12,178 bases of DNA, from NCBI GenBank assembly GCA_001929475.1, contig LXFE01002833.1, forward strand, positions 1 to 12,178, in the 5' to 3' direction. Below, piece by piece: positions 1 to 8,194 of this stretch (position 1 is its first letter; each line of letters opens with the position of its first letter). The translations under genes were made by a program, and so were the position numbers. Below the pieces are notes generated by a model that did not search any database, was not told the origin of the DNA, and worked only from the letters and a program-made list of their open reading frames with translations. This DNA is from Neolecta irregularis DAH-3 (taxonomy: Eukaryota; Ascomycota; Neolectomycetes; Neolectales; Neolectaceae).

Positions 1-22
1 ATATAAGGGACATTAGATAGAA

Positions 23-886
23 ATGTATATAAAGGCTGCGCTCACATATCTTAGTCTAAGCTCACATGCCTACAAGCTTAGATTAAGGAAATATAACCTG
101 ATCTTATTGTACCCGAGCTCCAACACTTACACACACCGAGCAAAGTATATACTTGTATTGTGTCCAACTAAGGATCTGTCCGAACTGACACAGAATAAAA
201 ATTTCGATAATCGTAAAAAAGGGCCCCCTGTTAAACGTCCTGTGAAGGGTTCAGGAAAAGGTTCCTCCTCGTCGATTGCAAATCTTCCAAAGAATAACCA
301 GAAACAATCTGACACCTCTTCCGCGTCTGGGTATATGTCAACGGCTGAAATAATTCCTCACAAATCGAGCAAAAATGATAAAGGTGGAGTTCAAACACAC
401 AAATTGTCTTCTTCAGTGTCGTTAAAGCCAAGACTGCAAAGCACTTTGATATCATCTGGTAAAATATCCACGGAAGCGAATGTCAATGCGGTCAATGCGG
501 TCCATAATCACCTGGATCAAAAAGATAATGTTAAGAGACCAGAGAATTCGTTGGTTAAGCCCGCTTCTGTTCCCATATCCAAGAGTAATGATCCCGGGGA
601 GCCCAAAACACCCCAAAAGCAAAAGAATACTAACAAACCGAAAAACAATAAAGACAATACTAATTTGTTGGTCAATGGCCGATCTCAAGAAGGTTTTCAA
701 AAAATGGCTCGTATTCTTGCAAAGCATGACCATCCCCATCTTTTGGCTTTACTATTCTGTATGAATGGAATCTTCAATCATCTGATCATTCTTAATTCTT
801 GGTCGTCTTTTAGCTCTCCTTTTGTTTTGTTGTTGGGTTCAATGTGCCTAATTCGAAGAGTCATTCTGGATGGCTCGGATTATTGA
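23..886 (+). CDS. Unrecognised Lys/Ser/Asn-rich open frame
   Basis: This is a 287-codon open frame from ATG to TGA that I cannot assign to a family. Residues about 60-220 are low complexity and rich in Lys, Ser, Asn, Pro and Gln, the composition of a disordered, possibly nucleic-acid-binding region. The last 45 or so residues turn hydrophobic. The first ATG lies inside a TATATAAA string (25-32) that looks more like a TATA box than a coding start, so translation, if real, may begin further in, for instance at the Met codon near 332. Given introns of 33-42 nt elsewhere in the window, the hydrophobic tail could also be misread past an unspliced intron. It could be the 5' part of a retroelement gag-like frame, a lineage-specific gene, or chance. 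Its length in AT-rich DNA argues mildly against chance. Confidence 0.35.
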   Translation: MYIKAALTYLSLSSHAYKLRLRKYNLILLYPSSNTYTHRAKYILVLCPTKDLSELTQNKNFDNRKKGPPVKRPVKGSGKGSSSSIANLPKNNQKQSDTSSASGYMSTAEIIPHKSSKNDKGGVQTHKLSSSVSLKPRLQSTLISSGKISTEANVNAVNAVHNHLDQKDNVKRPENSLVKPASVPISKSNDPGEPKTPQKQKNTNKPKNNKDNTNLLVNGRSQEGFQKMARILAKHDHPHLLALLFCMNGIFNHLIILNSWSSFSSPFVLLLGSMCLIRRVILDGSDY

Positions 887-2046
887 GCTATGTTGGTTTC
901 CAGTTGTTGAGCAATGTCGAGCAATGATAACGTAATTACAAAACAAATCACGGCTTTACCAATGGAACTGAAAATACAATATGGTTTTCCATTATGACTT
1001 GATTATTCCCCGCTTATTATATGACGGGCCTAGTACCGAACCTTGCATTAAAGACCTAATCTCAGCACAGAATCTGATATTTGAATCCAATCCAGGAGCG
1101 ACAAGCTTTGAGTGATCAAACGACACATATTGAAATTCCATGTTCATGTTAATAGAAATGCCCCTTTGAAAGACTTACGGTGCGTTTGGTGCGCGCCAAT
1201 TTCATAAAATGTGGCTTTTCTTCAAATTTGAAATTTAGGCGCGCGTTTGGTGCACACCAACTTTCTTGAAATTTGGCAATTCTTCAAATTCCAATTTAAA
1301 GTGCGCGTGTGGTGCACCAACTAAGTCTGAACAAGAACCGCCGATACTCCACCATTGCGACCAAATCTAGGCGCGAAATCAAAGGAAGCTCGATGCAGGA
1401 CAACAGGCGTCATCGTCAGGCCTGTAATGCCAATCACATAACTCATCCAGCATTTCTCGAATCATTTTGGTCAACATCAAGATATATCGATTGAGTTTGC
1501 ACTAATTTTTGATTCACGAATCCATCATATTATTTAGTGAAAATACAATCTCTAATCTTTTCTTTTGCAACACTTACTAATCACTCTCTTTTCAAATACT
1601 ACTCTCCTCTTGACAAAGAAAAATGATAAATCAATGCCAATCTCAAGAAGTTGTGTTTTTCAAGTGTACTGATTCTTCCCCAACACCATGTGCATTTTAT
1701 AAACAAACGATTCAGGGGGTTGCAATTTTTCAATACCAAATATTTACAAGTTAGGATAAGTGGAATGAACAGCAATAATAATGCTCCTTGAGGCTACATA
1801 TAGATCTGCGGTTATTTCACAGAAAGCGGCAATGCTGAACGGATGAACAGTCGGATCCCCATCTTACTGTAACTGCGATCAAGTACACAGAATTCAGTTC
1901 TTGGTACTTGGAAGTTAATAATGATAATATTTTGTCGAATATATCATGTCTACACATTCCTTAGTCTCCTTCATTCCTCTATCTTTGACCGGTTTGTCGA
2001 AGGCGTAATTTAGCTTTATCCACGCCATCCTCTCAAAATCTCCAAC
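887..2046. other. Intergenic stretch without a recognisable gene
   Basis: No frame here is long or resembles a protein family. The stretch contains the tandem repeat block at 1181-1322. From about 1960 to 2046 it becomes the pyrimidine-rich leader of the membrane protein gene that starts at 2047. I see no tRNA-like B box and no transposon terminal repeats with matching target duplications. Confidence 0.6.
1181..1322. repeat. Imperfect tandem repeat, about 61-62 bp unit, 2.3 copies
   Basis: The core GCGTTTGGTG starts at 1182 and 1243, and recurs as GCGTGTGGTG at 1305, giving periods of 61 and 62 bp. Each core runs into a near-palindrome of the form TTGGTGCRCRCCAA and, in the first two units, into a stretch containing TTCTTCAAATT. 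The third unit is truncated after GGTGCACCAACT. The GC-rich near-palindromes in AT-rich DNA resemble subterminal repeats of DNA transposons, but I could not find a second end or a target duplication. Confidence 0.7.
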
Positions 2047-2900
2047 ATGACCACACCTGCTCTGCTAGCAGACCCCATAAATCCTTTGCAAAGATTCAAT
2101 TCCCCATCTCGTTCATGGAGTCTTCTGCTGCATACTTTAGGTTTGACGTCATTCTTGAGCACTTTCGCATCGTGCTACCTTTATCCTACTGTTCATCCAA
2201 ATTATACCTCTCATTCTGATATCCAGTTCTTGAACGACTCATTTGGAGGCCATTTTCAATTTTTGACGATCATTGGTCTGGTCGCTGCAGCTGTGGGTTT
2301 CACTGCCGCGTTGCTGGCAGATATTTCTGGCTCGTTCCAACTATTCAAAATCAAGAATTACATCAGTATAATAAGCACGCCGGTATTCGCATTGTCAATT
2401 ACAGGTTTTTAAATCTTCAGTTAGCCTGTCTCGTCTCTCTTCTATACTGGACTATCATTGCTGTTAACAAGGAAATGAGTATGTACCAATTCTCATCACA
2501 TGCTAATGTCCAAGTGTTACCTCCTGAAATCATTGAGAAAATGACTCCCACACGCGATTTCGGACTTCACCTCAGCCCATTAATATTTTTGACGATCGAC
2601 TTCCTTCTGTTTTCGCCCCCATGGGCTATCAACACCAAAACCGCATTTTATATTCACTTTTCACTTGGACAAGGTTACTTTCGATGGATACAATACTGTC
2701 AAAAACAGAACGGCTGGTGGGCGTATCCTTTCCTGGAAAATATGACCATGATGCAACGGAAAGTCTTCATCGTTGCTTCCACTTTTATTAGTTGGCTAAT
2801 ATTCGTGGGATTCAGAGCCCTCTATGATAGTATTAACAGAAATAACCTCAAAAGCCCAATTGAAGGAGCTTCACCGAAGGAAACAAAGAAACGCAAGTGA
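2047..2900 (+). CDS. FAR-17a/AIG1-like multipass membrane protein
   Basis: Exons 2047-2382, 2421-2478 and 2515-2900 give 259 aa, the usual size for the fungal FAR-17a/AIG1 family. Animal members AIG1 and ADTRP are membrane threonine hydrolases that cleave fatty acid esters of hydroxy fatty acids. Visible family features are the PLQRF-SPSRSWSLLLHTLG start, GGHFQFLTIIG with the candidate nucleophile Thr74, the STP-LxxLxSLLYW block rebuilt exactly across intron 1, DFGLHLSP with the candidate catalytic His150, LLFSPPW, and NGWWxYPF. About six hydrophobic segments are expected. The C-terminus KKRK fits a dilysine ER-retrieval signal, so an ER location is inferred. Intron 1 (2383-2420, 38 nt) is required to escape a stop. 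Intron 2 (2479-2514, 36 nt, donor GTATGT, branch GCTAAT) is frame-neutral and inferred from family spacing. The substrate in fungi is not known to me. Confidence 0.9.
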
Positions 2901-3201
2901 TAAAAGAAAGCCATGGTCTCTACACTCCACCTGGGAAGTTTTGGTTTCAAACTAGTTCATCACTGCAATTAGTGTAAAAATCCTACGAGTTCCCATCTTC
3001 CAGTCTGCTGTAGCGAAGCGTTTCTTGGGATCGTTACGGGAGGCAAAGCTGCCTCCTGCAATTGCGTAGTGCTACACGCAACCAGCGATATTGCTTCGAA
3101 GTATACTGAAATAACAGCAACAAGAGACAATTTATTGAATGTCTCTAGCAGTGGATACCTCTTCTCATATGCATGATGCCAAAAGAAAAATGACTCTTCG
3201 A
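2901..3201. other. Convergent 3' intergenic region with two short hairpins
   Basis: About 300 bp separates the ends of two converging genes. It contains two neighbouring inverted repeats: GGAGGCA/TGCCTCC at 3039-3056 with a 4-nt loop, and TTGCGT/ACGCAA at 3062-3081. No gene is seen. The region should contain both polyadenylation sites. Confidence 0.55.
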
Positions 3202-4856
3202 CTAAACTTTGAAACCCCCTGTCCTATCCCAAATGCGATTGGGATCATACATTTCCTTGGCCCTCTTCAATCTTTGAAATCCGCTGAGTCTAGAAAGGAT
3301 CTCTTGATCTGCCCAAGCATCATTGACATACATTGGGAGATATCCTTTGTTTTCATTATGTTCGGATTTGTATCTTTCAACATCATTTTCAGTAGCTTTG
3401 AGGTTTTCCAAAACAACGACACGATCTTTCTCCAGAAGCCAGGAATTCACTAATTCCAACCAAACTAAGTCTTCATTCGGCAGAGACATCACACTAGAAT
3501 CTTCTCCGCGAGATATTGACTTTGGAAGTAGTTGATAACAAAGAGAGAGCGTGACATTTGGTAGAGAATTAACTAATAGAGAATTTTCCATCCACATCTT
3601 GTAAGTCTCCTGGAATAAGCTCTTTGATGGGCGATAAGCAGCCGTTCGAACAGCCCAGTTGACACCTTCATGTTTAGTAATCTGGCTGTTTAAATTTAAC
3701 TTGGAGTTCAGCAAGGGATTAATCAATTATGGCACAATTACCAAGTCCGAGTATTTCATAATAGCCATATTGCTAACAACGGATTCGATGGCAACAAAAC
3801 TATCAAATGCGTTTCCTGGATCTGTGCCATCATACATGAAAAAACAGCTAGTTGACTCTGGGAGCTCCTCGCCTTTTTGTATGCTAAAGGTCGTGATGAT
3901 TGCAGCATTCGAGTCCTGGTTTGATACGAAAGAATTTAACGCTGATAAAATTTCCGGATGCTTGGAACCGTTATATATTATAAAGCCGCCATATACCTAT
4001 ACGGTTAGAAAGCCAATGGCAAAGTCATACCAGCCCTATGGGATGCGTAACCATAGTAAACTCTGTTATGATACCTAGTTGATTCCCTCCACCTTTCATA
4101 CCAAAGAACAATTCTGGATTCTCATATTTATTGGCATTGACAATAGTGCCATTTGCAAGAACTACCTGAACAATAAGTTTGCAAGTTATTTTAACAACAT
4201 TCACCTCGTAGTTCAACACATCATCCATAGCAAGTCCGTATTGGGGACTTAGAAAACTTAACCCACCTGTCAATGAACACAGATCAGCATCAAATCACCA
4301 TGCCTCCGAGGAGAAAGCCTCCGACCCCGACATTACCAATGCGTCCGGAAAGTACAGTGACATTGTTGTCTACGCTGTGAGATGATTCTTTGTGCTACTT
4401 AATCACAACATTCAAGCTTCTATTCCTTTTAGCAACATCATTGCAAAGATACGATACCGAAACTACATCACCCCACCGACCTCCAGGTCCAATGATTGCA
4501 TTTTTACCATCATATTTGACCTTATTCATGGAACTGAGAGCAATCAAAATGCCACCAGCAGTACTGGCGAAAGCCGCATTTGCGTTATGTCCTCCACTTT
4601 TCACGGCGAAATGAACACCACTACTTACAAACAGTGAGATGGCTTTCGAAGTTTCTTCTGCATTGGTGGGATGAAAGATACAGGCTGGTCGTTGAAGAAT
4701 GCTTTGTACAGACCAATATTGTTGTTGTTCCAATTCATAAACATTCGATCCAGGATAACTTATTTTGTCTGGAAATGAAAGACGAAGCTGAAAACAAACA
4801 ACTTCTGGGCTGCTTGCTAAGGCTGCAGGAATGAAAAGGAGATAAGGCAAAATCAT
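3202..4856 (-). CDS. Secreted FAD-linked oxidase, berberine-bridge-enzyme-like
   Basis: This is probably a flavin-dependent oxidase or dehydrogenase that is secreted and acts on a small organic substrate I cannot specify. Exons in coding order are 4453-4856, 4304-4374, 4205-4266, 4031-4165, 3742-3996 and 3202-3699, giving 474 aa, typical of the family. Residues 1 to about 16 form a signal peptide. The FAD-binding (PCMH) domain shows PACIFHPTNAEE, KSGGH with His90 as the expected histidyl-FAD attachment site, GPGGRWGDV, GRIGNVGVGGFLLGGGLSFLSPQYG and MKGGGNQLGIITEF. The C-terminal BBE domain ends DPNRIWDRTGGFKV, matching the family terminus. The Cys that bicovalent members carry in the GRxG-x-VG loop is Asn149 here, so single-point attachment is inferred. 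The second intron needs a GC donor. An upstream in-frame TTG exists, but the first ATG gives the clean signal peptide. Confidence 0.9.
4267..4303 (-). other. 37-nt GC-AG intron in the FAD oxidase gene
   Basis: No GT donor rebuilds the invariant LLGGGLSFLSPQYG block. Splicing from GCATGG to GACAG does so exactly, with a GCTGAT branch-like motif inside. GC-AG is the commonest non-canonical intron class. Here it is one of 15 introns placed in the window. Confidence 0.8.
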
Positions 4857-4901
4857 TTGTTGGCGCAAATCTTATTTCCACAATCGACCTTCCTGGGATG
4901 C

Positions 4902-4908
4902 TTTTATA
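4902..4908 (-). promoter_or_regulatory. TATA box of the FAD oxidase gene
   Basis: TATAAAA lies on the minus strand, 46 nt upstream of the ATG, within a normal fungal distance for a TATA element. The region from here to 5138 has no gene and should contain the promoter together with the 3' end of the NOL10 gene, which lies upstream in the same orientation. Confidence 0.6.
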
Positions 4909-5138
4909 ACAAGGGAATCTGAAATAAACAGTTACACGCACTTAATATTGCTAGCGTAAAGATTGTATATATTACCATGTCAGAACTCTAGACTACTCTA
5001 CAACTACATCCTTCCAGCGACAAGCTAAGTATCTTAGACTAGTATGAATAACCCCTGGTTTTATTTGTACTTCGTTCTACGTGGCTCGCGCAAGATCAGG
5101 CGATGCAATGTAATGCTAAAATTACTAGACAATGTAAA

Positions 5139-7228
5139 TTAAACCTTTCTCATGGCATTCCCACTAGCGCTCCTGCGCCCAATAGTTCTTTGATTCGGTT
5201 TACCCATCTGTTTATCAGCGTCCTGAACCTTGGCATCTTTCCGGTTTTTCTTTTCAACAGAAAAGGTCATTTCCATTCCACCGCCAAGAGTCTTCTTAAC
5301 TATACTCTTGGTGTCCTTTAGCGGTAGCTGAGCGAGTCGCGTAGCAAAAGGAAGATCTACAGTCATATTTGGCTTATGTTCTTTAACAATAGTCATCTCA
5401 GGCTTCCGCTTATTGGGTTTTGATTTTTTCCGTGGATGGGGATCTGTGGTGTGATCGGATTCAGACTCGGATTCAGACTCCGAGGAAGAAGATTGGCTGT
5501 ACTTGGGCTCGGCATCGCTTTCTTCGGCGTTGGTTAAACCGCGCAGTTTCTACAGCATAAATATGGTAAGTCATTTTTGGCGGGTCTTACCGATCTAGTT
5601 GGATTTAATTGTTGATACTCGACAGTGTCCTCATCGATTGCGAAATCTGGATCCTCAAATACATTTTTGAATCGATTATCTTCAAGCGCGCTCCGTCCGT
5701 TGGTTTTCTATTTGTACTAGTGGAATGTTTTACATTTTGAAATACCTTGCGTTCTTCGTTGTTGAGCAAGCGCTCTGCAAGCGCTGAATTAACCCTCTTT
5801 GAAGTTTTCTTACTTCGAATCCTCGACTCCCGTTCCTTTTCAATCTTTTTCTTAATTTGGGCTTCTCGATGTTCTTTATACGCAAACGGATTGGCAATAA
5901 GTTTGGCCTATAAATCAGATTTCTCTGTTGTAAAATGATTACCTTTTGATATAATCGCTGATCAATAAAATATCCATGCATGTAACCCCGCACTACGTTG
6001 GTTCCTATCAGATCTGACAAACCCAACGCTGCCAATTCCTTTCTTGTCACGAATTTGTAGTTGTCGTAAACTGATGGAAGAGAAGACTCTTCAAGCTCCT
6101 CGGTTATGGAATCGAGAAATGAGCACCATTGCGGAGCGGGGCCGATGGATGGGATGTAATATGCCGACATTTGAGTCGCTTCATTTGCTGTGAATAGCAT
6201 TCCACTGTTTGGAAGATGAGTTACATGGTTTATGTTTGTGGGAGGTTCGATGCTAGTATATGGATCGCCCGTTTTGGGATCCCAAAGTTTGATTATTTTT
6301 GGGTCAGACGTCAAGATATGGTTTTGTAGAAAGGAGATTGTATTTATTGGAAGACTATAGCCTTGGTCTTTGCTTAGAAGCGGGGTTGGAGAACGAAGAT
6401 CATAGAGGGTCGTATAACCTGTACTGGAGCCGACAGCAATTGTTAAGCCGTCTTCTTTAGAAGCGAGCGATGTTATTGAGCAAGGCTCGAGGGCAGTCGA
6501 TAGATTAATTAGTGCTATCCTAGCTCGATACCTTGGATCCCAAAACTCGACCGTGCCGTTGTCCATGCCGAATGATAATAATTGATGAGCTGGGTTGATA
6601 TCGATGCAATTTCCGCCAAAACTGTCAAGTTTAAACGGATTGAGAAACCTCCCTTGGTCGAGATTCAGTCTGTATATTTCGTCTCCTGACCCAGAAATCA
6701 AAGTTTCGGCAGTGGGATAGTAAAATTTCAAATCTCGACCAAATTTTGGTATCCTAGTACTATAATGAAATGAAGACTGAGAGTGAAATTCCAGCGATCT
6801 GTCTGACTGGAGATGAACGGATTTGGTCCAATCGTCGGAAAGCAATTCGAAAGTAATATTTTCAGAGTTTGTGTGGCGAGAGAACTTTAGAGACATCTCT
6901 GCGAACTGAAAGACACGGATCTGAGGTTTGTATGTTCCTGGAGTAAATATTGGTTAGGAGCAACATTTACCTGTTGCCATTGCATAGTTGCCATCGCGCG
7001 ACACCTTTATGCGGTTTGCTGCTTCAGGGAACTCAAAGTCTTGCAACAATTCGACTCGCGTTTGATATTCTGCCCGTCAATATCTTTTTTCGCTCCAATG
7101 GATGTACCATGATCGCCCTGCAAAGCTTTCTTATTTTTCCTTGCCAGCCATGAGGGCAGTGCCCTGGAGCCTTCACCGGCAACTGTGTATACGCGGACAT
7201 CGTTGGCTGTGGTGGATCTCAGAACCAT
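5139..7228 (-). CDS. ENP2: Nucleolar WD-repeat protein NOL10 / Enp2
   Basis: Enp2/NOL10 is an essential nucleolar factor of the small-subunit processome, working in early 18S pre-rRNA processing and 40S assembly. Exons in coding order are 7108-7228, 6971-7069, 5943-6937, 5746-5907, 5591-5707 and 5139-5549, giving 634 aa, close to the usual size. The protein starts with TANDVRVYTVAGEGSRALPSWLARK, written here only to its key residues TANDV, SRALP and WLARK. Then come RVELLQDFEFPEA, LSDDWTKSVHLQSDRS, IYRLNLDQGRFLNP, GTVEFWDPR, IKLWDPKTGDPY, FVTRKELAALGLSDLIGT and GYMHGYFIDQRLYQK. Next are the basic AKLIANPFAY-KEHRE helix, SALAERLLNNEERK, FEDPDFAID, an acidic Ser/Glu run at about residues 516-530 and a terminal GRRSASGNAMRKV. 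Introns are 38, 33, 35, 38 and 41 nt, and every junction restores conserved sequence. The compact blade region without long insertions resembles non-Dikarya homologues. Confidence 0.97.
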
Positions 7229-7271
7229 GCTGGTTTGTCGGGCACGGCGGAACTTGCAGATATTTTTGCAG

Positions 7272-7279
7272 TCACGTGA
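7272..7279. promoter_or_regulatory. TCACGTGA E-box palindrome upstream of NOL10
   Basis: A perfect 8-bp palindrome with a CACGTG core lies 44 nt before the NOL10 start codon. CACGTG is bound by bHLH factors such as Cbf1-type proteins in fungi. Its position suggests a promoter element, but a single match is weak evidence. Confidence 0.35.
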
Positions 7280-7693
7280 AGATAAGAAGCATCATTGCTC
7301 TTACTGTCTGGGTATCTTGTCAATATTCACTACAGGGCAGCAGGTAGAGGCCATCGTTGCTGGATGTTTTTTGCGCTGATGCTGTCGAATAGGCGGGCAT
7401 AGGCTGAGAAGTTTAAACCCGACCAAGCTCAAAGGAGAAGCAGTGAAGCGACCGTATACCTTACCAATACAGTGACCAGGCGTTGGATAATATTACGGCC
7501 ATTAAAGGCCAGGCATATGAGCAGATTACAATGTTATACTTAGTCTGAGTAACAACTTGGCCGCCCCGCTAATTGCAGATCTGCCGCTTTACCTGCTCTG
7601 CCACCGGGCACGTCCGCCCGCACATCGATGCCCTCGCCCTCCTCCTCCCCGGCTTCCCACACTGACCCATCTTACTATTACTACTACTACTAC
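7280..7693. other. Intergenic region with a GC-rich patch and a (TAC)n microsatellite
   Basis: No supported gene is present. About 7557-7665 is conspicuously GC-rich and proline-coding in one direction (a CCNCC-rich run), followed directly by an interrupted (TAC)n microsatellite at about 7672-7692. The microsatellite touches the left edge of the decayed secreted-protein copy at 7694, so it may mark a recombination or duplication boundary. A tRNA-like A-box string exists on the minus strand but has no B box. Confidence 0.5.
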
Positions 7694-8127
7694 GCCTTGG
7701 TATGTTTATTCAATCGCAATCATTTGGGAATATGAATTCCACATCTGGTTGAAACTTGCCGTCACGTCCATTCGATAAACATCATTTAAAACGTTGCATC
7801 TAATCGTATTCCATCCAAAGTCGAAGATCGTCTGGAATATAGACGTTGAGTGATTCGTCAAATTCCTCATTCGGGGTGTCATAAAATTCCTGCCCTGTCT
7901 TTCAAAAACCCACTTCAGAATGACCCAATGGTCCTCCAAAATCTGAACCTCCGGGCTTATAATCCGGGATTGATCGGCACCAAATACATAATCATAATCG
8001 AGGTAGCTCATCATTATATGCCGTTATCCAACACTGTTAGCGACATATTGATTTATCACAACTTTGTCAACTTGGATTCCTCAAACTTTGGGCTTGAAGT
8101 CGATTTGGCATCATCGGGATAGCAAGA
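7694..8127 (-). pseudogene. Decayed copy of the secreted-protein gene, left
   Basis: The minus strand still encodes pieces of the intact neighbour at 8195-9501. These are an HWVI-KW block matching its NNHWVIIRW, then, after an internal deletion and frame change, an EEFDESLNV-IPDDLRLWM-YD block followed by an in-frame stop and further shifts, then a VEFIFP-like C-terminus. It is therefore a broken 3' part with no start, no signal peptide and no complete frame. The DNA is clearly similar to 9668-10011, closer to that copy than to the intact gene, so the two fragments belong to one subfamily. Confidence 0.8.
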
Positions 8128-8194
8128 CATTTGACATGGCCAAATATGGATATGAATCGTTGGATGATGTATATTAAATTACCTTGCCTCATTG

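Noticed and set aside
1-140. Long terminal repeat of a retrotransposon (TATATAAAGG and direct repeats of GCTCACAT)
   Set aside because: No second LTR copy, primer-binding site or integration duplication in the window, so it remains a possibility only.
1309-1494. 61-codon plus-strand open frame
   Set aside because: Starts within the tandem repeat, short, with no family resemblance or splice context.
3659-4078. 139-codon plus-strand open frame
   Set aside because: Antisense to exons 4-6 of the FAD oxidase, whose conserved motifs establish the minus strand as coding.
7557-7622. Possible tRNA-derived SINE on the minus strand (A-box-like TGGCAGAGCAGG)
   Set aside because: No B box (GGTTCGANNCC) at a suitable distance, no cloverleaf pairing, and no A-rich tail or target duplication.
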